Source: a virus
Length of the DNA: 64,000 nucleotides
IMG/VR virus record: IMGVR_UViG_3300009091_000012
Coordinates: 1 to 64,000 of that record
Direction: 5' to 3' (one strand)
Numbering within the stretch: position 1 is the stretch's first letter; the number at the start of each line of letters is the position of its first letter. The notes beneath the pieces are model-generated. The model made no database searches. It had not been told where the DNA came from and saw only the letters and a program-made list of their open reading frames with translations. The translations under genes were made by a program, and so were the position numbers. Positions 41,805-49,137 of this stretch are shown here, in pieces.

Positions 41805-41836
41805 ATCTAGGAGCCATTATTTTGAAAAGCGTTTTA

Positions 41837-41872
41837 GGGGGGGTCGGGGCGGGGGGGTCGGGTAGGGTTGGG
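41837..41872 (+). other. G-run tract able to form a G-quadruplex
   Basis: Runs of 7, 4, 7, 3, 3 and 3 G separated by one to two bases. It fits the pattern of four or more G3 runs with short loops. Confidence 0.6.
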
Positions 41873-42146
41873 CACTCGCGGAGAATCATTCAACACGCCT
41901 GAAAAGCCTATCGTGGCTTATGCTTTCTCAGGACGGGCGAGATGGTAGAGAATGGGCATAGGCACGGGAGCGCCCGCTCCCGCGTGTCAGAGAGATCCTC
42001 GGCTCTCTCTGCGTCTCTGCGTCGCATTTCCCCCGACTGCCACAACTGTGGGTGGTTCTGCTCCAAGCGCCGGGAATTCACTCCGGCCTGGGGGTGGGGT
42101 ACGCCCACGCAACCGGCAACCTCGTTGCCAGAAGGAAAGGTCCGCT

Positions 42147-42569
42147 ATGACCAAGCGCCAGTCGTCCAAGTCCACGAAGTCCAACGCGAACACCGCCGAC
42201 CCCATCGTCCCGATCTACATGTACGTGACCCTGCTCGTGCTCACCCAGGGTGGTGAGTGGAAGCGGCACCAGGACACCGTCAGCGACCTCAAGGCGATCC
42301 GCAACGCCTACCTGCCCACCGACCGCATCGACTGCTCGAAGGTGAAGGCGATGCTCGACGAGTCGCCCGGTGTGAAGATCGAGATGCCGCTGTCCCGTGA
42401 GGGTGTGGCCAACCTCGTCGCGAAGCTCGACGCCGTCCCGGTCACGTCGCTCGACGAGGCGGCGCGGCTGCTCAAGGCCAAGGCCCGCATCGAGCGGATG
42501 GTGGCCTACAAGTCGGCGGTGCCCGCCGTGTCGAAGGTCGTGCTCCGTGCCGGTTACGCCATCAAGTAG
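42147..42569 (+). CDS. hypothetical early protein
   Basis: 140 residues from ATG 42147, after AAGGAAAGG (the frame is open from 41952, but that part has odd composition). Helical; a disordered Ser/Lys/Thr start is followed by 'DTVSDLKAIRNAYL' and two further amphipathic helices. No family recognised. The DNA is much GC-richer than the genes to the left, with G/C in nearly all third positions. First gene of the rightward small-gene cluster; a strong hairpin follows the stop. Confidence 0.75.
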   Translation: MTKRQSSKSTKSNANTADPIVPIYMYVTLLVLTQGGEWKRHQDTVSDLKAIRNAYLPTDRIDCSKVKAMLDESPGVKIEMPLSREGVANLVAKLDAVPVTSLDEAARLLKAKARIERMVAYKSAVPAVSKVVLRAGYAIK

Positions 42570-42577
42570 ATACTCTC

Positions 42578-42601
42578 GAACCCCCCGCCGAGGGGGGGTT
42601 C
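42578..42601 (+). terminator. strong hairpin after the first early gene
   Basis: GAACCCCCC/GGGGGGGTTC stem with GCCGA loop, 8 nt after the stop. The tail is TTCTTCG, not a clean T-run, so it may attenuate or stabilise mRNA rather than fully terminate. Confidence 0.5.
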
Positions 42602-42635
42602 TTCGAAGCCACTCAGCCCTGGGGTGGTTTCGGAG
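42601..42635 (+). promoter_or_regulatory. leader hairpin upstream of the GTG-start gene
   Basis: CTTCGAAGCCAC pairs with GTGGTTTCGGAG (12 bp with two G-U pairs). It lies directly after the previous hairpin and 30 nt before the GAAAGGGG ribosome site. Confidence 0.45.
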
Positions 42636-42677
42636 AACCCGCAACATCAACGCTCGGCTCAACGAAAGGGGTTGCCT

Positions 42678-43049
42678 GTGGCACAGAAATTCTATCAACG
42701 CATCGACTGGAACGGCGGAGGCGTGACGCACGTCTTCAAGCTGTTCCTCTGGACCATCGCCTTCGGGTGGTTCGGCAACTGCACCCCCCGGACGCTTCAA
42801 TTCCAGCGCACGGGTCGCGTCCTGGAGATCGCCTACGTTCACAAGAACCTGCGGGACACCGTGCTGTGGTTCAACCTCGGTCGGCACCGGTACGACGAGA
42901 ATGGTAGGCGGCTCACGTACCGGTTCGCCTGGAACTCGGAGTGGATCGCCGGTCGGTGGGGGAAGTCTCTCGAAGATGAGGGGCCGTGCCCTCGTCACCC
43001 TGACGCCGTCATCTACGATGGGTGGCTCGGCTACCACCTGTGGGTTTGA
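42678..43049 (+). CDS. hypothetical early protein
   Basis: 123 residues from GTG 42678, with GAAAGGGG 7 nt upstream. Rich in Trp, Tyr and Arg, with one moderately hydrophobic stretch ('VFKLFLWTIAFGWFGN') that could be a membrane or core helix. No family recognised. It shares codon bias and its type of ribosome site with the next three genes. Two adjacent perfect hairpins follow its stop. Confidence 0.75.
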   Translation: MAQKFYQRIDWNGGGVTHVFKLFLWTIAFGWFGNCTPRTLQFQRTGRVLEIAYVHKNLRDTVLWFNLGRHRYDENGRRLTYRFAWNSEWIAGRWGKSLEDEGPCPRHPDAVIYDGWLGYHLWV

Positions 43050-43055
43050 AGGCGA

Positions 43056-43096
43056 AACGGGGCGAAAGCCCCGTTGTACCGGGTGGTTCCCGGTAC
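43056..43096 (+). terminator. double hairpin between early genes
   Basis: AACGGGGC-GAAA-GCCCCGTT (43056-43075, GNRA loop) is followed without a gap by GTACCGGG-TGGTT-CCCGGTAC (43076-43096). There is no T-run. These may be RNA-processing or stability elements rather than a terminator. Confidence 0.45.
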
Positions 43097-43141
43097 CTGA
43101 TGAGCCAGCCGCTCGACTTCGTCTTTGAAAGGGGTATGCCT

Positions 43142-43528
43142 ATGTCCGTTCCAGGGTATCCGGTCGTGTACTCGACCGAAGAGGACAGCGACAAGGGCGT
43201 CAAAGTCCATTGCGCTGTCTGCGGTCGAGACTACAAGGGGGATTCCCCCCACCAAGCGTACGGTTGCGCGTCGTCCATCGACAACGGTCAGATCTCCGGG
43301 GGCTACGGTTCCGTCGTCGCCGATTTCACCATCTTCAATATCGTGCAGGACTTCGGAGTCACCCAAGGCGACATCTGCGACGAGTGCATCCTCAACCTCT
43401 TCGACGCGGGCAAGATCATCCACGTCAAGAACGAGTTGCCCGAGGACAGCGAGCGCCCGTTCAACTCGAAGTACTATCGCCAGTATCTCGACAGCGTCAA
43501 GCACGAGATCGAGTTCTACGGGAACTAG
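43142..43528 (+). CDS. zinc-binding early protein
   Basis: 128 residues from ATG 43142 (an ATG at 43136 is too close to the GAAAGGGG site). Cys pairs 'CAVCGRDY' near residue 23 and 'DICDECILNLF' near residue 83 look like two halves of a zinc site. The C-terminus is acidic/Tyr-rich ('KYYRQYLDSVKHEIEFYGN'). No family recognised. One of a dozen Cys-pair proteins in this cluster. Confidence 0.75.
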   Translation: MSVPGYPVVYSTEEDSDKGVKVHCAVCGRDYKGDSPHQAYGCASSIDNGQISGGYGSVVADFTIFNIVQDFGVTQGDICDECILNLFDAGKIIHVKNELPEDSERPFNSKYYRQYLDSVKHEIEFYGN

Positions 43529-43539
43529 GGAGCTGCATC

Positions 43540-43824
43540 ATGGCACTCCCTCTGACCGAGGAACTTGGTGACCTGAAGCTGCGCGAGTTGTACGAGGCGC
43601 TGAAAGCGCTCGTGTATCGCGACGAGTACTGCACCGACAACGAGCATGGTATCGCGAACTACGTCCTCGAACACGGCCCGACGCGCATCCACCTGTACCG
43701 CTACTTGGGGGGCGTGACCTTCGTCCTCACCTTGACGTACACCCCGATCGGCGGGCCGCAGCGCGTCTTAGAATTCGTTGACCAAGTGGAGGACGGCCAG
43801 TTCTTCATGCTCACTTCGCTGTAA
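43540..43824 (+). CDS. hypothetical early protein
   Basis: 94 residues from ATG 43540, behind GGGAG. Alpha/beta; a helical start 'LGDLKLRELYEALKAL' is followed by strands 'RIHLYRYLGGVTFVLTLTY'. No family recognised. It lies 11 nt after the previous stop and is likely co-transcribed with it. Confidence 0.7.
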   Translation: MALPLTEELGDLKLRELYEALKALVYRDEYCTDNEHGIANYVLEHGPTRIHLYRYLGGVTFVLTLTYTPIGGPQRVLEFVDQVEDGQFFMLTSL

Positions 43825-43898
43825 ACCCTCGATAGCGTCGAGTACCGCGTATCTTGTTGATCTATCAGCAGTTTCCAACTCAGGAAAGGGGACATACT

Positions 43899-44708
43899 GT
43901 GTCCAATCTGACTCCCAGTCGCATCGCCTGCTTCGACCGCTTCGCGGAGCGAGTCGAAGACTTCCTCAACGCGAACTCCAAGCCCTCGAAGAACGGTCAC
44001 CGCTCCCTCATCGCGGCGATCTTCGAGGTCATCGTGACCATCTGCTTCCGACCCACCGCCCTCGCGCCGGTCATGCACAACGGCGTGTCGCTCCAGGCCA
44101 CGGGCATGACCAAGCGGCGCTTCCAGCTCCGCGCCCCCAAGACGCTGCCGAACGGCAAGCCCAACCCGAAGGCCGACATGCTGATCTTCGATCGGGCGAC
44201 CGGCAACCCGGTGTACTCGAAGGCCCACGCCCAGATGTACACCGCCAAGGCGTTCCGGGAGTGGCGGGCAACGCAGACTGGTCTCAAGACCCCCGAGACC
44301 GTGTACGTCGTCAACTGGGACAAGGTCTCCCAGGCCAAGCAGCAGGGTCTCGCCAAGTCCTTCCCGCCCAAGCGCGACGGCAAGCCCGAGTTCGTGCCCC
44401 AGGTCGTCGGCATCCTGCTCCGGAAGGGCAACAAGCCCGCCAAGGGCGAGAAGCGCCACTCGTGGCAGCGGCTCATGCTCGTCGTGGTCGGCAAGTACGG
44501 CGAGTTCGGCACCTGCGTGATCCCGAACGCCGCCGTCTGGCAGTCGGGCTGCGTCAAGGCGCTGGGTGAGGCGATCGGTTGCCCCGAGGCCGACATCCCG
44601 GTCTGGGACGACGAGAACGAGGCCCAGTTCGCCGCCCAGTTCTCCAAGGCCGCCAACGCGGTGATGGAGGCGCAGCGGCACGGCATCGACCTCGACTTCG
44701 ACTTCTAG
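43899..44708 (+). CDS. early protein with an SSB-like acidic C-terminal tip
   Basis: 269 residues from GTG 43899, after GGAAAGGGG. No family recognised for the body, which is mixed alpha/beta with Lys-rich loops ('RKGNKPAKGEKRHSW'). The C-terminus is acidic and ends 'GIDLDFDF', much like the Asp-rich tips ending in Phe of bacterial SSB proteins that recruit partner enzymes. It could be a ssDNA-binding protein or an SSB mimic. This is inference from the last ten residues. A very strong terminator follows, so it ends a transcript. Confidence 0.7.
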   Translation: MSNLTPSRIACFDRFAERVEDFLNANSKPSKNGHRSLIAAIFEVIVTICFRPTALAPVMHNGVSLQATGMTKRRFQLRAPKTLPNGKPNPKADMLIFDRATGNPVYSKAHAQMYTAKAFREWRATQTGLKTPETVYVVNWDKVSQAKQQGLAKSFPPKRDGKPEFVPQVVGILLRKGNKPAKGEKRHSWQRLMLVVVGKYGEFGTCVIPNAAVWQSGCVKALGEAIGCPEADIPVWDDENEAQFAAQFSKAANAVMEAQRHGIDLDFDF

Positions 44709-44718
44709 TCGAGCTAAC

Positions 44719-44747
44719 GAGGGGGCCTCGTGGCCCCCTCACTTTTT
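44719..44747 (+). terminator. intrinsic terminator
   Basis: GAGGGGGCC-TCGT-GGCCCCCTC (9-bp stem) followed by AC and five T. Confidence 0.9.
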
Positions 44748-44781
44748 CGAAAGCTCTTGGCAATGGAGCCGAGCGCTTTCG
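44748..44781 (+). promoter_or_regulatory. leader hairpin before the next early gene
   Basis: CGAAAGC (44748) pairs with GCTTTCG (44775), with an inner CTTGGC/GCCGAG stem. It lies one base before the GAAAGGGG site of the gene at 44796. Confidence 0.45.
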
Positions 44782-44795
44782 AGAAAGGGGATCTT

Positions 44796-45098
44796 ATGGC
44801 CTTGACCAAGGACTTCGACAACGTGCCCAGGAAGTTCTTCGGGGGGAGCCGCACCCCGAAGGCGGTCAGTGTGGACCTCTGTGTCCACCCCGAGGACCGC
44901 AACCGCCCGCTCCAGGTCAGCAGCATTCTCTGCCGCACCTACAAGGGGCGGGTCACCAAGGACGAGCTGCGACGGATCAAGTTCGCCCTGGACGAGGTCC
45001 AGGCGGTGCTCGTCATGAACAAGCTTCAGGGCCAGAGGCTGACCGCTATGGCGTGGTTCCCCCGCTACGGGTGGCACGTCGTGGCGAGGAAGGACTAG
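44796..45098 (+). CDS. hypothetical early protein
   Basis: 100 residues from ATG 44796, after GAAAGGGG. A basic start is followed by 'TKDELRRIKFALDEVQAVLVMN' (helix) and 'LTAMAWFPRYGWHVVARKD' (strands). No family recognised. The next gene starts 2 nt after its stop. Codon use is GC-rich like its neighbours. Confidence 0.75.
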   Translation: MALTKDFDNVPRKFFGGSRTPKAVSVDLCVHPEDRNRPLQVSSILCRTYKGRVTKDELRRIKFALDEVQAVLVMNKLQGQRLTAMAWFPRYGWHVVARKD

Positions 45099-45100
45099 CC

Positions 45101-45298
45101 ATGCCCGAGCCGGAGCTGACCGTCGAGAAGCTGCTCGACTTCTTGGAGGACGTGCTCTTCACGTTGATCGTAGACGAGCACCTGCACCCCGATCACGATC
45201 CGGATTGCGGGTGCGTCTACGGGCACATCAAGAAGGTGCTCGGCCCCGAGCGCACGGTGAGGATCGTGGCCGATGCCAAGCGCTGCATGAGCGAGTAG
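45101..45298 (+). CDS. small acidic His/Cys protein
   Basis: 65 residues from ATG 45101, with GAGGAAGG upstream. A helical acidic start ('VEKLLDFLEDVLFTLIVDEHL') is followed by 'HPDHDPDCGCVYGHIKK', a His/Asp/Cys cluster that could bind a metal. No family recognised. A 10-bp hairpin follows the stop. Confidence 0.7.
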   Translation: MPEPELTVEKLLDFLEDVLFTLIVDEHLHPDHDPDCGCVYGHIKKVLGPERTVRIVADAKRCMSE

Positions 45299-45308
45299 GA
45301 CTGTTCAT

Positions 45309-45333
45309 ACAACGCCCCTACATGGGGCGTTGT
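45309..45333 (+). terminator. strong hairpin without T-run
   Basis: ACAACGCCCC-TACAT-GGGGCGTTGT, a perfect 10-bp stem. The following bases (CTGGATCAGC) lack T-runs. Confidence 0.5.
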
Positions 45334-45379
45334 CTGGATCAGCTCCCCCTGGTCCAAATACAATCTTGGAGGTGCCGAT

Positions 45380-45586
45380 ATGGCATTCAAGGGGACCGTC
45401 AGCGTTCGCATGGGCCGGAACTGGATCGAGACCACCGAGCAGGTGCGCCCGGTGACCAGCCAGGACCGGGTCAAGTTGGGCTACGCCAACTTGGCGCTGC
45501 ACCAGTTCAACGCGGTGCGCGAGGTGTCCAGCACGGAGAAGGACATCCTCACCCCCTGCAACACCAACCCTGAGTCCCTCAAGTAG
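45380..45586 (+). CDS. small hypothetical early protein
   Basis: 68 residues after TTGGAGG. Basic/neutral with short strands ('GTVSVRMGRNWIETTEQV') and a helix ('LGYANLALHQFNAVREV'). No family recognised. Its stop codon lies inside a 9-bp hairpin. A 164-nt gap follows. Confidence 0.7.
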   Translation: MAFKGTVSVRMGRNWIETTEQVRPVTSQDRVKLGYANLALHQFNAVREVSSTEKDILTPCNTNPESLK

Positions 45587-45593
45587 GGACTCA
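45571..45593 (+). promoter_or_regulatory. hairpin spanning a stop codon
   Basis: TGAGTCCCT-CAAGT-AGGGACTCA; the TAG stop of the upstream gene lies at the loop/stem border. No T-run follows. The rest of the gap to 45750 shows only a small CTATCC/GGATAG hairpin. Confidence 0.45.
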
Positions 45594-45750
45594 TGTTAGC
45601 GCCTATCCGCCTGGATAGCTCTCGCTTCGGGTTCTATCTGATCTGGGCACAGCCTGTCACGGCGTGGGGCGGTCGGGGGAATCCCCATCCACATCCACGT
45701 GATCGCGTGGTAGACTGTGCCTGTCCGACTCTTCACCTCGGGAGGTGATT

Positions 45751-46491
45751 ATGCCTGCGATCGAGGAACCGGACCCCCAGAAGGTCTACGCCAGCGGAGG
45801 ACTCACGTCCTACGGCGTAGTCCAACTCATCATCAACCAGCTTCTGGGGGGGCTGCGAAAGCCCGACCTGGAAATCCTCGCCAGCTTCGTCAACCACCGC
45901 CTCGCCAACTTCCCCTGTCACTGGAAGAAGGACTTCGCGACCATCGAGGATGTCTTCACCCTGTGGGAGAAGGTCGCCTTGGAGCAGGGGAACACCGTTT
46001 CGGTCATCAAGAAGTTGCGTGACCGCACCGGCTGGGGGCTGCGGGAAGCCAAGGAAGCCACCGACGCCTACAAGGCGGCACTGGCGAAGAAGGAGATCGA
46101 TCCTCTGACAAGGGAGATCCCCTTGTGGATGGACGAGGACGAAGACCCCAACGACTGTATCACCGCGAAAGAGCGGCGGCTGATCTTCGAACAGATGCTG
46201 AAGGGTGACAGCACATGGGCGCTGATGAACCCCGAAGGCATCGACCAGATCGCCCAATGCGAGTGCCTCAACAGCATTCGGGAGCGGCACCAGAGTTCGT
46301 CATGGTCTCTGATCGACGCCAAGATGCTGTTCGACGCGGTCGCCAGGGACATTCGCGCCGGGAAGATCTCGAAACCCGCCGTGCAACTGGTCGAAGAACC
46401 CGAGCCGGAAGACCTCGACGCTGCCATCCGGAGCGGAGAGATCGAAGGCGTGATCGAGTTCAAGGAACTCGACGGACAACTACTGGAGTAG
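45751..46491 (+). CDS. early protein with ribosomal L7/L12 C-terminal-like motif
   Basis: 246 residues from ATG 45751, behind GGGAGGTG. Residues 80-108 ('NTVSVIKKLRDRTGWGLREA' then 'KEATDAY') follow the L7/L12 C-terminal pattern of strand, 'VIK.(V/L)R..TG.GL.EAK' helix-turn and helix. In ribosomes this domain contacts translation factors. The flanks are helical, and the C-terminal 60 residues are acidic. It may compete for or modulate host translation factors; only the motif is seen. Genes after it follow without gaps. Confidence 0.65.
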   Translation: MPAIEEPDPQKVYASGGLTSYGVVQLIINQLLGGLRKPDLEILASFVNHRLANFPCHWKKDFATIEDVFTLWEKVALEQGNTVSVIKKLRDRTGWGLREAKEATDAYKAALAKKEIDPLTREIPLWMDEDEDPNDCITAKERRLIFEQMLKGDSTWALMNPEGIDQIAQCECLNSIRERHQSSSWSLIDAKMLFDAVARDIRAGKISKPAVQLVEEPEPEDLDAAIRSGEIEGVIEFKELDGQLLE

Positions 46492-46493
46492 CC

Positions 46494-46754
46494 ATGAGCA
46501 CCTTTCGGATCGAGCAACTGGAACCTCTCCCCCCGGACGAGAACCCGTTCCTGCACGACCGGTTCCACATGGGCAACTCCCTGGGGAGCAACGTCATGCT
46601 CATGTACCGGGGTTCCGGGGAAGACCAGCCTGCGGACTACCTTATCGTCGTTCATATCCCGACCGGCCAGCGGCTGAAGATCACCTTCCCGGAGGCCAGA
46701 CCGGACATTCTCGACGGTGGGGTCATGAGCAGGCTGTTGGGAGGTGTGTCGTGA
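46494..46754 (+). CDS. hypothetical early protein
   Basis: 86 residues from ATG 46494, two nt after the previous stop. Beta-rich, with 'GNSLGSNVMLMYRG' and 'DYLIVVHIPTGQRLKITFPE'. No family recognised. Its stop overlaps the next GTG (GTGA). Confidence 0.7.
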   Translation: MSTFRIEQLEPLPPDENPFLHDRFHMGNSLGSNVMLMYRGSGEDQPADYLIVVHIPTGQRLKITFPEARPDILDGGVMSRLLGGVS

Positions 46755-47062
46755 GAGCGATCAGGAACCCGAAGCTCGTCACTCAGGCGATTCAGGAGGC
46801 GATGCTCATTGTCTCCGATCTGCGGGTGGGGCAGCTTCTGGCCAACGCCATGCAGTGGTACAACGAGCGGGAGGGCAAGCACTCCCGATTCATGGACAAG
46901 CATGGCTCACCGGACCTGTACTACGTTGAAGACATCGAACTTGCCAACATCATCCAGATGTACGTGATGTCCCTTGACTGCCCCAAGTGCGCGGGCAAGG
47001 GTGGCAAGCACTTTCTCGATTGCCCCGTGTGGGAGCACAACCAGAAGAAGGAGGCAGAGTGA
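46751..47062 (+). CDS. small zinc-binding-type protein
   Basis: 103 residues from GTG 46751, coupled to the upstream stop. A helical body is followed by C-terminal 'LDCPKCAGKGGKHFLDCPVW', with a CxxC pair and a His/Cys that could complete a zinc site. No family recognised. Confidence 0.7.
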   Translation: MRAIRNPKLVTQAIQEAMLIVSDLRVGQLLANAMQWYNEREGKHSRFMDKHGSPDLYYVEDIELANIIQMYVMSLDCPKCAGKGGKHFLDCPVWEHNQKKEAE

Positions 47063-47063
47063 T

Positions 47064-47318
47064 ATGAAGACCAAGCAAGAGCGTCAGGACGCGGCGAAGC
47101 AGTTCATCGTGGAGCGCAGCAAGCGTTCCCCGAAGGAGCAGTGGCAGCGGCTGGACGCGAAGTTCGGTGTCTACGAGGGTGCCCGCAAGGAGCGGAAGCG
47201 TCTGCTGAAGCAGATGGGTGCTCCGGTGTGCGAGTACTGCGAGGGCAAGGGGTGCAGTCGCTGTCATTACTCCGGGTACTTCGTCAATTTCGCGTACGGG
47301 GAGGCCCCAAATGGCTGA
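47064..47318 (+). CDS. small basic zinc-binding protein
   Basis: 84 residues. Long basic helix (Lys/Arg/Glu-rich, about 1-50), then 'VCEYCEGKGCSRCHYSGYF', a DnaJ-like CxxC..CxxC cluster. It could bind RNA or protein. It overlaps the next gene by 8 nt. Confidence 0.7.
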   Translation: MKTKQERQDAAKQFIVERSKRSPKEQWQRLDAKFGVYEGARKERKRLLKQMGAPVCEYCEGKGCSRCHYSGYFVNFAYGEAPNG

Positions 47319-47595
47319 GTACATCAACACCTACGAGGCGTGCTCCGTCCACAAAAATGGTCATTCGGGCCATTGTGAGAAGTGCGAGACGGAGAACGTG
47401 CGTGGCTTGCTGCGCGAGGTGGTCAACTCCGAGATGATGGAGCCGGATGAGTTCGGCAACATCACGCTTTTCGTCAAGCCGGAGCTGTGGGGCAAGATCG
47501 TGGTGCTCCGCACTGTCCCGGTTCCTGTCCGCACCGCCTACGAGATGACGGATGCGGCCACGGCCACCGGGATGTATGACCACGACACGGAGTGA
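47311..47595 (+). CDS. small early protein with Cys/His cluster
   Basis: 94 residues from ATG 47311, behind GGGGAGG. The N-terminal 'CSVHKNGHSGHCEKCETENV' resembles a short zinc knuckle. The rest is acidic with a beta segment ('GNITLFVKPELWGKIVVLRT'). No family recognised. Confidence 0.7.
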   Translation: MAEYINTYEACSVHKNGHSGHCEKCETENVRGLLREVVNSEMMEPDEFGNITLFVKPELWGKIVVLRTVPVPVRTAYEMTDAATATGMYDHDTE

Positions 47596-47599
47596 GACC

Positions 47600-47680
47600 A
47601 TGAAGTGGATACTCATTCTGTTGCTGTTGACGTTCTTCGGCATGAAGTGGCTCGACCGGCTGTCCCACCCAAGAAGGTGA
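47600..47680 (+). CDS. 26-residue single-pass membrane peptide
   Basis: ATG 47600 to TGA 47680. One hydrophobic helix ('WILILLLLTFFGMKWL') with a basic tail ('DRLSHPRR'). It lies between coupled genes at 4-nt gaps. Too short for family recognition; plausible as a phage membrane micropeptide. Confidence 0.5.
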   Translation: MKWILILLLLTFFGMKWLDRLSHPRR

Positions 47681-47684
47681 AGCC

Positions 47685-48059
47685 ATGAGTCGGGAACCAT
47701 TTATCGACCTGTCTGACAAAGATGAAGTCATGGCCTCAATCGGGTGGAGAGACAAGGAGATTGCCCGCCTGCAAGCAGAGGTGATCGCGTTTCGGGTTCT
47801 CTATGGAGAGGAGCAGACCAAGACAAAGCGCCTGCAAGCGTTGGTGGACGCGGCGCGACCCGCTGCTCAGTTCTGCCTGTGGTGCTGCGAGTACTTTTTC
47901 GAGGGCAACGACATCTGCGGTGGAGATGCTCAGGACAAGATGGTCGAGCTGGGGCTGCTCGAACAGAGACCGACGCCGGAGGATTCCGAGTGGTATGGCG
48001 AGTGTGACTTTCTGTACTTCCCCACCAAGGCTTTCGAGGCTCTGGGGGGTGAGTCGTGA
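47685..48059 (+). CDS. early protein with coiled-coil start and Cys cluster
   Basis: 124 residues, with GAAGGTGA before the ATG. Residues about 15-55 are helical ('DKEIARLQAEVIAFRVLYG', 'KTKRLQALVDAA'), then 'FCLWCCEYF' and 'DICGGDA' give four Cys. The C-terminus is acidic/aromatic. The next gene starts at a GTG inside its stop. Confidence 0.75.
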   Translation: MSREPFIDLSDKDEVMASIGWRDKEIARLQAEVIAFRVLYGEEQTKTKRLQALVDAARPAAQFCLWCCEYFFEGNDICGGDAQDKMVELGLLEQRPTPEDSEWYGECDFLYFPTKAFEALGGES

Positions 48060-48220
48060 GTCAACGTTCTGCGTTAGAGAACGATGCACTCATTCGAAAA
48101 TTGATCGCCTATGCCAAGGGGGATTGCTACAGGCTTACGGCGATCATTCGCAGGTTGGGTGCAACCGGGAAGACTCCCAAGTGGAAGGAAGTTGTCCGCG
48201 CCCTGGGAGGTGGGTTATGA
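48056..48220 (+). CDS. 54-residue basic protein
   Basis: GTG 48056 overlaps the upstream TGA (GTGA); the frame ends TGA 48218-48220, which overlaps the next ATG (ATGA). The product is basic and helical ('DALIRKLIAYAKGDCYRL', 'WKEVVRALGGGL'). No family recognised. Coupling on both sides makes it credible. Confidence 0.65.
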   Translation: MSQRSALENDALIRKLIAYAKGDCYRLTAIIRRLGATGKTPKWKEVVRALGGGL

Positions 48221-48747
48221 GCCATCCGTTGCTCACCATGTGCCAGGAACTCATCGACGAGAACCTGCGTCTCAAGAGCGACCTCAACATGATGTTCTTC
48301 GAGAAGGAGGCGCTCCAGCAGGCGCTGGAAGCGAGTGAGGCGTTGCTCCATCAAGAGCAACTTCGGAACGAGAAGGTGGTGCTTGACCTCAGTGGTATGC
48401 TTGGCCATACCTTGCAAAAGATCGAGCAGTTGCAGGAAGAACTGCATCAGGCACAGCTTCGAGCGGACTCGATGAAGTTCAGGATCATCGACCTGGAGAA
48501 CGAGGCGCGATATCCCGAGATCCGAGCGGCCAAGGACGCCGAGTTCCTGAAGAAACGCTGCACCGAGTGTGAGGAGGAAGGCTGTCCTGGCCTTATCCAG
48601 TGCCCCAAGTGTGGGTACAAGGAGCACGGTGCGAGTGCTCTTACCCACGTTCAGGACCACGGCTACTGCCACGAGTGTCTGGTGGCATGGCAATACGGGG
48701 AGGATAAATGGCAACACAACGGGGAGGATGAAGATGACTCTGTTTGA
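48217..48747 (+). CDS. coiled-coil protein with C-terminal zinc ribbon
   Basis: 176 residues from ATG 48217. Residues about 10-110 form a long leucine-rich coiled coil ('ALQQALEASEALLHQEQLRN', 'LGHTLQKIEQLQEELHQAQL'). The end carries 'CTECEEEGC' and 'CPKCGYKEH' with a later 'CHEC', a ribbon-like set of Cys pairs. It could be a dimeric nucleic-acid or protein adaptor. It overlaps the next gene by 14 nt. Confidence 0.75.
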   Translation: MSHPLLTMCQELIDENLRLKSDLNMMFFEKEALQQALEASEALLHQEQLRNEKVVLDLSGMLGHTLQKIEQLQEELHQAQLRADSMKFRIIDLENEARYPEIRAAKDAEFLKKRCTECEEEGCPGLIQCPKCGYKEHGASALTHVQDHGYCHECLVAWQYGEDKWQHNGEDEDDSV

Positions 48748-49126
48748 GCGGGCGATGAATGACTTGGCCGAGAACCTCAACCACGTCATCAACTACAACT
48801 GGGAGCAGGAAATCGAGGATTTCGAGCAGCAGCTTTTCGAGGAAAATGCGGATAGCAACCACGTTTTCGTCAAGCTCGTCAAGCTGGAAAACGCACGGCG
48901 CGTTCTGGTAGGGGGACCGATGCCCGAGGAACCGCCTCGCAGGTTGGGTGAGTACCTGTGGAACGAGCTGCTGAACACGTCGCAGTACTTCGAGTGCGAC
49001 AACTGCCACCACATCGACTCGAAGCTCGATCCGATCCCCCCGACCTACTGGCAGTACGTGGAAGGCGGGGAGATCGCTCCAGCCGGATTCTGCGTCAGGT
49101 GCGGCTGTGCCGCATTTCCGGTGTAG
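48734..49126 (+). CDS. helical protein with C-terminal zinc site
   Basis: 130 residues from ATG 48734 (an ATG at 48728 abuts the GGGGAGG site). An acidic helical first half is followed by 'FECDNCHHID' and 'FCVRCGCAAF', two CxxC pairs about 37 residues apart, typical of a split zinc ribbon. No family recognised. Confidence 0.75.
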   Translation: MTLFERAMNDLAENLNHVINYNWEQEIEDFEQQLFEENADSNHVFVKLVKLENARRVLVGGPMPEEPPRRLGEYLWNELLNTSQYFECDNCHHIDSKLDPIPPTYWQYVEGGEIAPAGFCVRCGCAAFPV

Positions 49127-49137
49127 CAGGAGGTGTT

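Larger units (their letters stand above)
41661..42146. other. 486-nt divergent intergenic region (candidate origin/regulatory switch)
   Basis: No credible gene. From left to right: the ribosome site and leader of the minus-strand gene; CTGGGA/TCCCAG boxes (41742-41804); a G-run tract (41837-41872); hairpin CGGGAGC/GCTCCCG (41965-41982); hairpin CAGAGAGA/TCTCTCTG (41988-42011); then the leader of the first early gene with AAGGAAAGG. GC content rises sharply across it. No promoter with good -35 and -10 boxes was found by eye. Confidence 0.55.

Noticed and set aside
41952-42146. N-terminal extension of the first early gene from ATG 41952
   Set aside because: The added ~65 residues are composition-odd and cross two strong hairpins; the ATG at 42147 has the AAGGAAAGG site.
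43701-44681. Long minus-strand open frames opposite the 43-45 kb genes
   Set aside because: They arise from high GC at third positions on the + strand and show low-complexity Arg/Leu/Gly sequence with no ribosome sites.
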